Positions 1 to 9,400 of a stretch of DNA of 61,451 nucleotides are shown here, one piece after another. Where the stretch lies: the IMG/VR virus record IMGVR_UViG_3300032462_000005, positions 1-61,451 of that record; one strand, written 5' to 3'. Every line of letters starts with the position of its first letter. Position 1 is the first letter of the stretch. The DNA is from a virus. Under the pieces are notes generated by a model. That model saw only the letters and a list, made by a program, of their open reading frames with translations, searched no databases and was not told the DNA's origin. The translations under genes were made by a program, and so were the position numbers.

Positions 1-28
1 GGCACCTGCGATAAAGCCACTTAAGCTG

Positions 29-58
29 ATTATACCGGGATAGGTGTCGCAACGACAA
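29..58 (-). promoter_or_regulatory. Sigma70-type promoter firing out of the left edge
   Basis: On the minus strand a perfect TATAAT (29-34) follows TTGTCG (53-58) with an 18-base spacer. It lies just downstream of the stop of the gene at 99..752 and points out of the window, so it would drive a gene beyond the left edge. The 98 bases left of that gene hold no convincing coding start. Confidence 0.45.
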
Positions 59-98
59 GAGTAGGAAATACAGTAGAATACCGCGCTGAGCAATAATC

Positions 99-752
99 TT
101 ATCGATCAGTCTGTTCGTCCCATAGCCTTTTTAATAATTCCAGTGCATTAAGCTGCGAGTTTTCTTCTTGATTGGCTGTCATCCATTGTTCTATTTCTTT
201 TACTGTGTCTAGCATGTGGTCTAGGCGTAAAGCACCTATGCTGCGTAACTCGACAACTAAGGACAACAGTAGCACAGCCGCCGATGTGGGGACATAAGAT
301 TTTGCGACAGCCGGCTTATCCCTGAATTCATCTTGAAGCTCGGCAGCGTCACTTTCAAAAGAATCTTCAGTTGGCTGATAATTGTCATCATCAAAAACAA
401 CTTCGTCGGCTTCGTCGGACGCATCTAAACTAGCTTGAGGCGCTACGTAACCGTAACATCTAAGTTTACGGGCAAGCGAGGTAAGATCGAGTGTGCCCTC
501 CGTTTTTAACTTCTCTAGCAGTTTTTCTGGCTCCTCGGTGTAAATGTAACAGCAATTAATGGTTAATGTGTCTGAAATAGCTGTTGGCGTATGCGGCAAA
601 TAAACTAGGCATGGATATGACTCTGGAACGGGAACCTGCAGTGTAATATTCTGACCCGCATTAGCTTCCATTAACACAAGGAGCATATCCTTTTGATATT
701 GCTTCCATTGTTTTTCGCCGTACAAGATAGTTGCTCGGTCTAACTTGATCAT
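99..752 (-). CDS. Hypothetical protein, acidic middle segment
   Basis: This 217-residue protein is not recognised. Its N-terminal half is an ordinary mixed alpha/beta-type sequence. Residues about 110-150 are strongly acidic (SDEADEVVFDDD and following), and the C-terminal third looks helical. It starts with ATG behind a G-rich stretch, two bases after the stop of the upstream glycosyltransferase gene, so it is probably co-transcribed with it. No membrane segment or metal motif is visible. Confidence 0.7.
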   Translation of the reverse strand: MIKLDRATILYGEKQWKQYQKDMLLVLMEANAGQNITLQVPVPESYPCLVYLPHTPTAISDTLTINCCYIYTEEPEKLLEKLKTEGTLDLTSLARKLRCYGYVAPQASLDASDEADEVVFDDDNYQPTEDSFESDAAELQDEFRDKPAVAKSYVPTSAAVLLLSLVVELRSIGALRLDHMLDTVKEIEQWMTANQEENSQLNALELLKRLWDEQTDR

Positions 753-754
753 GC

Positions 755-1516
755 TTAATGCCCCCCATAAAGGAAATTTAATGCTTTTAAATCTTCGACA
801 TCGTGATAACTATGGCTTTCTTTGTCCCAATTATCCATTTGCTTGGGACGCCCGTCAGCCGACCCACGCTGAATCCTTTCAATCCATTCTTGTCTGGATT
901 TATGTTGGTAATGATTTATCTGAATGATATCAATTGGACCATCTGGGTTGTATGCCCCTACAAATTTTCTGTGATTAGTATCAATGGTGGGTAGGCTTGG
1001 ATAATGTGGATTAGGTATGCTGAATTTCATTTTTAAATTAAGTATCGGCTTTACAACCGCATATGGGTCTTTTTGTCTGAATGTAAATCTTTTAATAAGA
1101 CTTTCTGGGTTTGGGGTTGGTAATTGTTGGCCCCCGCTACCGAACATAACCCAATTTGCGGACACGCCAGCCGTACTGGTTACATCAAATTCAGAAATAA
1201 ATTCCGATATGGTTTTGTGTTTGTGCAACACAATAAACTCGTCACAGTCGATAATTGCTACCCAATCAAAATCGTTTCGGTATCCGGATGAAAGCCAATG
1301 ATTGTACGCCGGCATCTGCCGCTCATTTCCATCCGCGCGCAGTTTCACAAGCTGGGCACATTCAATGGGGCAAGTCCAGTCGTTTTGGTAAATAAAAATT
1401 TTATCAAAGCCTAATTTGAGGTGGTAATCCACCCATTCTTGTATGGTTCTGTCCTCGTCCTTGGCAATACAAACAATGCACACCCTTTGTTTTTCTGCTT
1501 TATTGTTCTCGGCCAC
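755..1516 (-). CDS. Glycosyltransferase, GT2/GT92-like
   Basis: This 253-residue protein opens with VCIVCIAKDED, then EWVDYHLKLGFDKIFIYQND, the pattern of glycosyltransferase family 2/92-like (DUF23-type) enzymes that move a sugar from a nucleotide-sugar donor. The acidic IIDCDEF motif (about residue 90) fits a metal-binding D-x-D site, and there is a late HYQHKS stretch. It starts with GTG after AAAGGAG. It follows the sulfotransferase gene by 11 bases, suggesting joint glycan decoration. The acceptor cannot be read from sequence. Confidence 0.82.
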   Translation of the reverse strand: MAENNKAEKQRVCIVCIAKDEDRTIQEWVDYHLKLGFDKIFIYQNDWTCPIECAQLVKLRADGNERQMPAYNHWLSSGYRNDFDWVAIIDCDEFIVLHKHKTISEFISEFDVTSTAGVSANWVMFGSGGQQLPTPNPESLIKRFTFRQKDPYAVVKPILNLKMKFSIPNPHYPSLPTIDTNHRKFVGAYNPDGPIDIIQINHYQHKSRQEWIERIQRGSADGRPKQMDNWDKESHSYHDVEDLKALNFLYGGH

Positions 1517-1527
1517 ACTTACTCCTT

Positions 1528-2301
1528 TTAAAATAAAGTCGGGCTATCCGCATATTCAAGAACATCACGAGGAACTGTATTTTTTAAATCTGTCCAATTC
1601 GTCACCCGGCTGCGTATATCCTTACACTGTGCCCGCTTTTGGTTAGGCAAACACACTGAGCTAAACTTCAATTCTAAGAATTCTAGCAACTTTTCCAACA
1701 CGCCGCGAAAATCTAAAATCAATTCGTGGTAAGGAATAATTGCGCGATCAGGACAAAGTCGATTTATTTTTGCTGCGGTGGCCGCATGCTCCCGTACAAA
1801 TTGTGTCAATTCTGCTGCGTCCACCCAAATAGCCGGCAATCGTTCTCGGCTGCCGCTTTCAACTCGGCTAAGTACGTGTTGCTGTTTCCAGGCCACATAG
1901 CAAGAAATCGGGTTACGGACAACATGCACCAGACAGAAATCACCTTGGCGGCATCGCTGATCAATGTACTCCCACAAATCGTAGCGGCGTAAATGATCGT
2001 AGCTTACCTTTACACCTACGGCTTTTTCGCCGTGAAAAATGTTATCAAAAATTTTGTTATTAAAGTATTGTTCTACACTAAGATGTGATGGATCAAAGTG
2101 ATCAGTGACCTTATCCGCCGTTCCAAAGTACATGGAATGCTCAATTTTTCTAATCTTTTCGTCGTCGTGAAGTAAATCACCGTGGCATACTATATCAGGA
2201 TGCGCGGCTAAGGAAGATTGTAATAAACCATACCCAGAGTGTTGATTTCCAAGAACCATAAAATTAATAATTTCTTTGTCTTCTCGATTGTACCAAGCCA
2301 T
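1528..2301 (-). CDS. Sulfotransferase-like protein
   Basis: This 257-residue protein has the two PAPS-binding signatures of sulfotransferases: an N-terminal P-loop-like 5'-phosphosulfate loop (FMVLGNQHSGYGLLQSSL, residues about 14-31) and a 3'-phosphate-binding region (VHVVRNPISCYVAW, about 125-138). The late NW segment (NWTDLK) is also typical. It would transfer sulfate to a carbohydrate or other hydroxyl acceptor. The ATG follows AAGGAGG. It sits upstream of a glycosyltransferase, so sulfated glycan is a reasonable product. The acceptor is inference. Confidence 0.75.
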   Translation of the reverse strand: MAWYNREDKEIINFMVLGNQHSGYGLLQSSLAAHPDIVCHGDLLHDDEKIRKIEHSMYFGTADKVTDHFDPSHLSVEQYFNNKIFDNIFHGEKAVGVKVSYDHLRRYDLWEYIDQRCRQGDFCLVHVVRNPISCYVAWKQQHVLSRVESGSRERLPAIWVDAAELTQFVREHAATAAKINRLCPDRAIIPYHELILDFRGVLEKLLEFLELKFSSVCLPNQKRAQCKDIRSRVTNWTDLKNTVPRDVLEYADSPTLF

Positions 2302-2379
2302 ATACCCTCCTTGGATTTAGTACATAGGCAGCCTAAAGCAGATAATTTGTACCTATTTAAAAGGGCATAGTCAAATAAA

Positions 2380-2730
2380 TTAATCAATTATTTTTGTGAC
2401 ATAAGAACGCCACACACGTGCGTAACATTTACCCCAGCTGCCACTGTGTGGTTCACCTGTGACTCCATTAGCCACTTGGTTTAACGCATGCGCCCATTCG
2501 TGTAAAAGCGTGTCGATCGCGGTAACCGGAGCAAGATTGTTATCAACTTCAATGACGAAACGACTTACCCCGCCATACTTGTCTAAATAGGCTATGCAGC
2601 AGCCACATAACTTTTCCTTGTTTAAATCCTTACTTACTACCTTTATAGGTCTAGCTACTTTACACTCTTTGCGTAGCATTCGCAAAACATCATGAAACTT
2701 TGTATTTCGTTTATCTATTCTATTAGCCAT
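2380..2730 (-). CDS. Zinc metallopeptidase-like protein (SprT-like)
   Basis: This 116-residue protein contains LLHEWAHALNQ, a full HExxH zinc-binding and catalytic motif at about residue 77, followed by EPHSGSWG, which can supply the third histidine ligand as in SprT/Wss1-type minigluzincins. The family includes DNA-protein crosslink proteases and phage peptidases. The length is short for SprT, so only the catalytic core is present. The start follows AAGGAGG. The substrate is unknown. Confidence 0.7.
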   Translation of the reverse strand: MANRIDKRNTKFHDVLRMLRKECKVARPIKVVSKDLNKEKLCGCCIAYLDKYGGVSRFVIEVDNNLAPVTAIDTLLHEWAHALNQVANGVTGEPHSGSWGKCYARVWRSYVTKIID

Positions 2731-2755
2731 ATCACCCTCCTTGGTAATTAACAGC

Positions 2756-3172
2756 CTATTTCCACGGATGCAAACGACGATAAACTTTAACTGCTTCCTT
2801 GCAGTTTTCGTTAGTGTCTGACCAGTTACTGGAATGCCCCAGCAAAAAATGGTGCAAGCGGCATAAAGTAATTAAGTTATCTGGATCTAACTCCAACTCT
2901 GGTTGTTCGTGAAAACTAATCAAATGATGGACATTTAAGTTAAGGGGGCTACCACACGCCGCACAACGAGAGTGCACTGCAATAAACCGCTGCCTAACCG
3001 TTGGCCACTTGCCCGAGCGAGGCCCTTCAAATATTGCGTGGTGATGTGATACCATTTCCGCAATTTGCGAAGGTGGCTCAGGGGGTATAAATACATTTGA
3101 GGATGGGTCGGGAAAAATTCCCCACACGACTAGGCCAGCGAACAAGAATAAACCAGCCCAAAAAAGTTTCAT
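2756..3172 (-). CDS. HNH endonuclease with N-terminal membrane anchor
   Basis: The C-terminal half carries a canonical HNH fold: CAAC zinc ligands, the HHLISFH core, the DNLITLC loop and the closing CRLHH. The N-terminus (MKLFWAGLFLFAGLVVWG) is a hydrophobic segment resembling a signal anchor. I chose ATG at 3172, preceded by GAGGT, rather than the longer frame reaching 3214, which has no good ribosome site. Phage HNH proteins are usually cytoplasmic homing or packaging nucleases, so a membrane-tethered or exported one is unusual. Confidence 0.8.
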   Translation of the reverse strand: MKLFWAGLFLFAGLVVWGIFPDPSSNVFIPPEPPSQIAEMVSHHHAIFEGPRSGKWPTVRQRFIAVHSRCAACGSPLNLNVHHLISFHEQPELELDPDNLITLCRLHHFLLGHSSNWSDTNENCKEAVKVYRRLHPWK

Positions 3173-3174
3173 TA

Positions 3175-3406
3175 GACACCTCAAAACGCTAGGTGTCACC
3201 CAAGCACGGAACAAGGGGGTATGACTTGGATGTGGATATTCTGCTTAAGCTTAACCGACATACGCAAATCCTCCATGACGGTGCGACGCTGGTGAAAGTT
3301 AGCAAACAGAGCTTATTTGACTTTAAACGAGCCTATAACAATCGCACAAATGAAGCAAGATGTGATTTGGTTAAGCTAAATAATTGTCAACATTTTTAAC
3401 AAAAAA
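3175..3406. other. Non-coding gap with small hairpin
   Basis: Between the HNH gene and the next gene upstream there is about 230 bases with no convincing gene. A 7-bp inverted repeat (GACACCT/AGGTGTC, 3175-3197) abuts the HNH ribosome site. Further right, the minus strand has TTGACA with no good partner -10. A minus-strand micro-ORF of about 21 codons sits behind GGAGG but cannot be supported further. Confidence 0.3.
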
Positions 3407-4069
3407 CTAATGATTACCACTATAATACCCAGGATAAGTAGGAGGCCTTCTATAAGGCACTTGCCCACGTGTTGCTGGGCTAATTTGATAATCTTCAAAT
3501 CCAGTGTTGGCACCCTCAGTATAATATCTGCGTCTCTGCTCCGGACTTAATGAGTCATCGTCTACCTGCACCCAACGGGTTTTTGGCGCTAGCTGTATCC
3601 CGGTAGGTTTAGTCACAGGCTTAAGACTTTCTTCTACTTTTTTATTTATACCTTTGCTTGACATATCACTCGTCGGATCTGACCACAGCCCTTGCCATCC
3701 TCTTCCAGCTCTGTGTAGAAGATTTTGTGTTCCTTCCACAGCAGCATCTGCAGCACCACCAATTGCACTACCAGTCGCCTTGATTGCACTTGGCCCGTAG
3801 CTATATGCCCCCAGTAGACCAGCGGCAGGAAGTAGACTAATCTTTGGTTTCATCAAAGCTTTTAAAATTGCCTTTAGAAATGCTTTCTTCTCAAAGGCTG
3901 CCTGCTTAGTTAATGCAAGGTAATAAGTACACAACTGCTTGTTATGTGTAGTTGGGTAAGTTGACGCTTGCTTCAACAAACTGGCTGGGTTGTAACGGGC
4001 TATTTCTGCGTTTAAGCTAGACAAGCGGTTAGCGTGAAAAGCTTGTTTTTCCATTGCATACTTCGACAT
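3407..4069 (-). CDS. Putative virion-associated protein, paralogous N-terminus
   Basis: Not recognised by family. Residues about 8-65 align by eye with the N-terminal region of the neighbouring gene at 4112..5242 (pattern H..RL..L..E..RYN...LLK.AS, then C..Y..L...A.FE). It has repeated EKQA, TKQA and EKKA motifs, a glycine/alanine stretch (about 80-110) that could span a membrane, and a proline/tyrosine-rich C-terminus. The 220-residue product sits in a run of repeat-rich proteins that look like internal virion components. That role is inference. Confidence 0.65.
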   Translation of the reverse strand: MSKYAMEKQAFHANRLSSLNAEIARYNPASLLKQASTYPTTHNKQLCTYYLALTKQAAFEKKAFLKAILKALMKPKISLLPAAGLLGAYSYGPSAIKATGSAIGGAADAAVEGTQNLLHRAGRGWQGLWSDPTSDMSSKGINKKVEESLKPVTKPTGIQLAPKTRWVQVDDDSLSPEQRRRYYTEGANTGFEDYQISPATRGQVPYRRPPTYPGYYSGNH

Positions 4070-4111
4070 AATTCACCTCAACATAAAAATATCAGCTAAG
4101 TTCAATTTTAA

Positions 4112-5242
4112 TTACCGGCCTCGCCTACCAAATAGCCCTTGGCCTTGCTGCACATTACCTATCATATTGCGTATTGGACCACCACGCCCACCGCGCCTAC
4201 CACGCCCCTGTTGCACTTGTGACACGGGTTGTGCTTCGGGTTGTGCTTCGGGTTGTGTTTCAGTGTCGCTGACATGCCCCGCATAACCCGATGCCCCTAG
4301 ACTCCTAGTGTAAGCCTCCTCTACGGGGTCTGCTGTTTCGGAATACCTTCCTGCGCTGCCGGACCCTGTCGGATCATAGCCTAATCCACTCGTTGCATTT
4401 GCAGTGCCCTGCTCCGGCTTAGGAATCACAGATGCAGGAACGGATGTAGCTGGGGCAGCTGCCACCGCTTGTGCCGCTTGCGCCGCTGCAAATCCTTCCG
4501 CCGGCCCGCCCCCGACATTTGTGCCCGCCACTCTACCATTTGTGCCTACAGGGAAGCCACCCCCGACATTTGTACCGGCTTGTGCCATTGCTGCCCTCCG
4601 AGCTGCTGTGCTTGTCCCTGCGACATCATCAGCAAGCTGACCTCTGGTTGGGGCGTCTGGAAGTTTGCTGTGATTCCCCAGCATATTAGCATTAAGATCT
4701 AGCATACCAGAGGGCAAGTTTTGGCGACCAGCCCGATTTGCGTCAAGTACTGCTTGTTGCCGATTGCCTGTATCCGTCTTATTTAGGCGGTCCATCTCAA
4801 AACCCCTACCACCATCGTCAATTTGCCCAGGCGTGTAACTAGGTGCGGGCTTACTTGCCTGTGCTCTTATCGCATCCGGTGTATAACTAGAGACGGGCTT
4901 ACTTGCCTGTGCTCTTATCGCATCAGGGGCTGGAGTTGCTGGCTTCGGGTAATCTTTGAATCCTCCAGGTGGTATGCTGCCATAGTTGCCAACGGCCACT
5001 TTTCGCATTTGCGAGTTATACCCGCCCACTGCTCCGAGCTTCTCCAGCTCTCGCTGCTCAAAAAGTATAGCCGTGTGTAATCCCGCATAGCGCAAACAAG
5101 CTTCTTTGCTCTGCCCCGCAGACGCAGCTTTTAACAGCCCGTTTACATTGTAAGTACCCAGCTCTTGCCGCAACGAAACGATATTAATCAAATGACGAGC
5201 CACTTTAATTCTGTAATAACTGGCTACTTTTGCTAATGACAT
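4112..5242 (-). CDS. Putative virion-associated protein, Ala/Gly/Pro-rich
   Basis: This 376-residue protein has an N-terminal 65-residue domain resembling that of the 3407..4069 product. A long low-complexity body follows, with a duplicated segment (PDAIRAQASKP twice near residues 105-135), NVGGG repeats, QPEAQPEAQP and a basic RGRRGGRGG C-terminus. The latter could bind nucleic acid. ATG follows AAGGAG, and a sigma70-like promoter lies 40-70 bases upstream. The function is unknown. Confidence 0.65.
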   Translation of the reverse strand: MSLAKVASYYRIKVARHLINIVSLRQELGTYNVNGLLKAASAGQSKEACLRYAGLHTAILFEQRELEKLGAVGGYNSQMRKVAVGNYGSIPPGGFKDYPKPATPAPDAIRAQASKPVSSYTPDAIRAQASKPAPSYTPGQIDDGGRGFEMDRLNKTDTGNRQQAVLDANRAGRQNLPSGMLDLNANMLGNHSKLPDAPTRGQLADDVAGTSTAARRAAMAQAGTNVGGGFPVGTNGRVAGTNVGGGPAEGFAAAQAAQAVAAAPATSVPASVIPKPEQGTANATSGLGYDPTGSGSAGRYSETADPVEEAYTRSLGASGYAGHVSDTETQPEAQPEAQPVSQVQQGRGRRGGRGGPIRNMIGNVQQGQGLFGRRGR

Positions 5243-5282
5243 ACCACTACTCCTTGTTATTGTCTTGTATGATCAAACATTA

Positions 5283-5312
5283 ATAATAACTAACCTTATT
5301 ACTTTATGTCAA
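5283..5312 (-). promoter_or_regulatory. Sigma70-type promoter upstream of 4112..5242
   Basis: The minus strand has a consensus TTGACA (5307-5312), an 18-base spacer and TATTAT (5283-5288). A 17-base spacer would give TTATTA instead. It lies about 40 bases upstream of the ATG at 5242 and would feed the 5.2-3.4 kb genes. A second possible -10 (TATAAT, 5473-5478) lies further upstream without a clear -35. Confidence 0.55.
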
Positions 5313-5354
5313 CAGACCCGTGCTGTTAAACAAATCGAGCCCATCCCAGAAATT

Positions 5355-5386
5355 CGTATCTCCGGGACAAGCCCGACCGAGATACG
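5355..5386 (-). promoter_or_regulatory. Hairpin in untranslated leader
   Basis: An 8-bp outer stem (CGTATCTC/GAGATACG) encloses a CGGG/CCCG inner stem on the minus strand. It lies between an eight-codon micro-ORF with a near-perfect ribosome site (AAGGAGGTCGGC, ATG near 5416) and the promoter at 5283-5312. No T-tract follows directly. The 279-base gap 5243..5521 otherwise holds no gene. It could be an attenuator or a transcript-end structure. Confidence 0.35.
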
Positions 5387-5521
5387 GATCACCTACCTTT
5401 CACAAAAGTATTCATGCCGACCTCCTTCATCCGTGAAGAGAGAATAGCTGCACCAACTTAGCAGCAAAAGGCATTATACCTTCTATAGCCAACCGCACCA
5501 TAGTAGCAAGGCGTTATTTTA

Positions 5522-6061
5522 TCAAGTCCCCCAATGCGTTATAGCCCCGCGTTTATAATTTTTAAGGTTTAGCTTTGCGTCTTCTGACACAAAATGCTTA
5601 TCACTTAAGAGTATAAAATTGTTTGGCAACAAAGCTAGTTGCCCATCGTCGGTCTGTATTAGGTTGAGGGGCTTATGCTCTTGGGGATAACGGCTGTAAC
5701 CGTCTTTCCAGTCGAAGATCATACCAGTATGTCTTCCCTCTCCGCTAAACGGCTGCATAATCTTTGTTTGCAAACCTTCCAACAGCGGGAAGAGTTCAAT
5801 CTCTAGGGATTCCCCCATAGCTGCCCAAGGCATTACTTGTTCAGGTAAAAGAGAAAAATTAGTAGTGTTGGATAGTGCATGCAGCGGTAACCCACTCCAG
5901 TGTGCCCCAGATTCTAATAAAACATGGCACATCAACATTTGCCCAAGCCTGCCGTAAGAAGCGTGCCATATACAAAGTGTCATGCCTTTTGGCATATCAG
6001 GACCAAGATAGCTATTGTCCACATTCAGATAAAGGTGGTAAGGTAAACTTGCGTGTCTCAT
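5522..6061 (-). CDS. Hypothetical protein
   Basis: This 179-residue protein is not recognised. It is rich in aromatic residues and histidine, has no obvious membrane segment, and ends in a basic NLKNYKRGA stretch. The ATG follows AAAAGGTGG and a palindromic AAATTCTGGATTTT element (see 6073..6090). Its position between suspected virion genes suggests a structural or assembly role, but nothing in the sequence proves it. Confidence 0.65.
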   Translation of the reverse strand: MRHASLPYHLYLNVDNSYLGPDMPKGMTLCIWHASYGRLGQMLMCHVLLESGAHWSGLPLHALSNTTNFSLLPEQVMPWAAMGESLEIELFPLLEGLQTKIMQPFSGEGRHTGMIFDWKDGYSRYPQEHKPLNLIQTDDGQLALLPNNFILLSDKHFVSEDAKLNLKNYKRGAITHWGT

Positions 6062-6072
6062 TCTTAACCACC

Positions 6073-6090
6073 TTTTAAAATCCAGAATTT
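6073..6090. promoter_or_regulatory. AT-rich palindrome upstream of a start codon
   Basis: Imperfect palindrome around TCCAGA flanked by AAAA/TTT runs, directly upstream of the ribosome site of 5522..6061. Near-identical elements occur at 14017..14034, 26146..26165 and 30642..30659, each just before a minus-strand start codon, so it is probably a phage regulatory or promoter element. Confidence 0.45.
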
Positions 6091-6295
6091 AAGTCGAGCT
6101 AGGCAGTCGCACCCGGTCTAGCGTTTCCGCCTTTCCTCGTAGAAACGTGACACTCTGCGCGGTGCCAGCGGTCTCAAGTTGTACGGTGGGAGGGTGAAAG
6201 GAAGCCTGGGAGCCGAGGACCCTCGAAAAACTGCCACCATTCCAACTGCCCGAAACACTGTCCGCAAGGGTTTGTCCCAGCAGCGTTCTGTACAT
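6089..6295 (-). CDS. Possible small hypothetical protein
   Basis: This 68-residue frame has protein-like composition (Gly/Ser/Thr-rich N-terminus, then VQLETAGTAQSVTFL) and ends just before the next gene, filling an otherwise empty 360-base gap. The ribosome site is weak (AAAGA). A competing frame starting at 6309 has a slightly better site but a less natural sequence. The rest of the gap (6310-6422) shows nothing clear. Confidence 0.35.
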   Translation of the reverse strand: MYRTLLGQTLADSVSGSWNGGSFSRVLGSQASFHPPTVQLETAGTAQSVTFLRGKAETLDRVRLPSST

Positions 6296-6422
6296 TTATT
6301 CTTTAGCATAAATGCACCTAGCTGTTAGGCATGAGTCGGATCTTTCCAATCCGCCTTGCGACCTACACAGCTACTTACTCAACACACAGCTTGGTATTCC
6401 CCCAGATCGTGCTCTGTAGAGG

Positions 6423-9400
6423 TCATCGTTGCCCTGCGTAACTTTCTAATCGTGACATTAAAGCTTTTGCCCCGCTCACGGACAAAGCTTTAACAAGAGC
6501 GGCTATAGCTTGCTTTTCTTCGGCTTTCTTTTCTATTCGATGCATAAGCCGTACTGCATTAGCACTGGCTGTTTTAGGTACAGCTATTCTCGGATCTCTT
6601 GTCCGAGCGACAATTTGTCTATTTGTATCTTCTTGTGCATTTTGGAACTGAAGTTGTATTAAGTCACGGCCCCCGTTTGACTCAGGTCGATAAAGATCAA
6701 CGCCTCCGCCTCCGCCGCCTCCGCCGCCTCCGCCGCCTCCGCCGCCAAACATACCACTTTGATGCATCGCATAAAGGGCTGGCAAGCCGAGGCCACCCAG
6801 TGCAGCACCACCACCACCACCCATTGCACCCCCGGCCAAAGCACCCCCACCAGCTAACAACGCAGGCATTAACCAATGCTTATTTTCATTAAAGAACTGA
6901 CCCATGCCACCCATGCCACCCATGCCAGCAACTTGCTGCCTAAGAGCACTCATCTGTGCATTCGCATCACCACGCATGCCCTCAGCTGCGTCTGCCGCTC
7001 TACCAAGTTGGTGTAACCCGTAGGTACCGCCAAGTCCCGCAGTACCTAGACCAGCTGCCATCAACGGATTAGCTTTAGCTGCTTGATAGCCTAAGCCTGC
7101 ACCTTGCCTACCTTTACCGAGTACCCAGTTCTGCCCCTTGCTTAAATAATCCACACTATTCATAAGTTTTGCAGTGTCTCCTGCCCTTCCGGGAATATTC
7201 GTGCCGACACGGCCACCTCCCATCTGTGTCGCCTTTTGCCCTAACCATTGAGGCACCTTTGCGGGCAATGCAGCTCCGCCTAAAAATCCAATTTGCCCTA
7301 ACCGACCACCTGTGTCATACCCAGCTAAATCTGCTGCCATATCACCCATAAAACCTAAGTTTCCGCCTGCTTGCATACGCCCCATCATCTTTTGCGTGCC
7401 TTTGCCCCCTAAAACACCTGCACCAGCACCAGCTAAGCCGCTAAGACCCGCACTAGTAAGATAGTCACCCCAGCTTCTATTTTCATCTTGGGAAAGTAAA
7501 CCAGTCATAGGGTTTATTGCACCAGTCACAGCCCCAGTACCTGCTCGCCCTTGCAGAACAGGATTTTTCAATACTTTTAAAGCTGCACCTCCTGCAGTCG
7601 TTCCCGCCGTGCCCATAGCATGCCTAAAAGTATTTGCTACTTCTGCCCCGGGTTTTCCCGCACCCATTCCCATATATTTTAATGCCCCTTTCCCAAGCGC
7701 AGCCCAGTTAGCCCCTCGCTTTTCACTAGACTGCTTGCCCATAAGCTTACCCATGCCAGTCGTTATATCCCCTAAAGTCTTCTGAACACCTTGAGCTTGG
7801 TTTCTACGCCTCCATACTTCCGCAGGGTTAGTAAAGACACCGGGTTGCTTAACCCAGCCTTCTACTCCTTTGGTTGCTGCTTGTTGAAGCTGTTGGCCCA
7901 TTCCAGGTAACGCTCCTTTAACACCATCAAACGCAGCACCCCCCATGCCCATGTAGTCTTTTGATCCGGGGAATGCTTCTCCAACCCGCTTACCAAAATT
8001 AGTCATCGCTGCCGGAAGTTGAGAAAAGCCAAACCCGCCAGCTGAAGGGAGTCCTTGCTGGCTTGGGCGCTGCGCAGCCGCACCGGTCGGGCTGCCGGTA
8101 GCCCGAGCAAACCAGCGGGCACCGGCTAACCCCGCAGAAGCAAGCTTTTTAAACCCACGTGCTAATTCTTTACCTATCTTAGATCCAAACTGTTCTCCTG
8201 CTTGCTTAACCACAGCTTGTAGCTGTTGTGCACTTTTACCTTCTAAAATAAAGCGTTCAAAGAATTTAGTCTGGAACTGAGTCATGCCTGCTTTCTTAGT
8301 CATCCTTCGATACTTATCAAGCGAATCAAACGCAGCTGCACCAGTTGCGTGATCTTCATCTTGTTGTTTATATTTAGACCCTTTGCTATCCCCGGCTGCC
8401 GAAACAGCAAGTGAAGCGCTGTCATACGCACCAAGCTTGGCAAGTGCTTCTCGAACTCCATTAGCGTCCGCTTTGGTTGTTGATGATTTTCTACCGGCAA
8501 CCAGCGGATTAAGTTTCTGCGGTAATGGCACATTAGCCGAAAAGCTAGGAGCTGAAGCCCATTCTGCAATTTTCTCAGGCATTGTAATCGTATCCTCAAG
8601 TTTAGGTTTTAGTTTATCCGCGTAATTGATAGCCCAGTCCTTCAGACTGCGGTAAGCACTGGCACCGCCATGTGTACCCAAAGAAGCTCCACCAAGGAAC
8701 CCAAGGATACCGGAATTATCGTCAAATTTATCAACTAATTTGTGAACCCCTTCCGCCGCACCAGTTGGCACTCTCGGTATACTTCGGAATTCGCCTGGAT
8801 TAAGCTTCGTAAGCACAGTCGGCTTTAGCGAATTTTTTGTAAGCTTACTTAAAAGCGTCTTAAGGGCCTTGCCCCCTAAACGGCCAATCATGCCACCACC
8901 TAAGCCGCCTGCCATACCCCCAATTAATCCAGCCACGCCTTCATTCACTGCCGCTATGGGTGCCGCTATGGGTTTCAGAATACCTGCAAGGGAATCTATA
9001 CCTATATCACTTTTGCGAACCATAGGATTAGCTATTCCGCTAAGGAATCCGCCAATCCCGGGAATGTAAGACATTGCTGAAGGTTTGCTGTCTTGTCCCG
9101 CCTCTGCCGACTTATAATTGTTAGCCAAGCCCTGACCTACAAGCAGACTGCGGTAAGCATCGGTGTAAGGAGTTCTTTGTGGGTCGGCGGAAGTGGCCGC
9201 ATTAAACGCCGTCCCACCTAACGCCCCAGCTCCGGCCCCCAAAGCACCAGAGTACAAAGAACCTTGTAAAGCTGCTATTAGCCTATTACGCTTTTTTTTA
9301 ACCTTCTGCCCTTCCTCGTCTGTCGTTTCATATTCGCCGGGAGATATTAAACCTTTAAGCCCTCCGTAAAGCCCTCCACCCAGTCCACCCGCGATTGCAG

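Noticed and set aside
3193-3399. Plus-strand 68-codon frame in the 3.2-3.4 kb gap
   Set aside because: No ribosome site, no family-like sequence and opposite to all surrounding genes.
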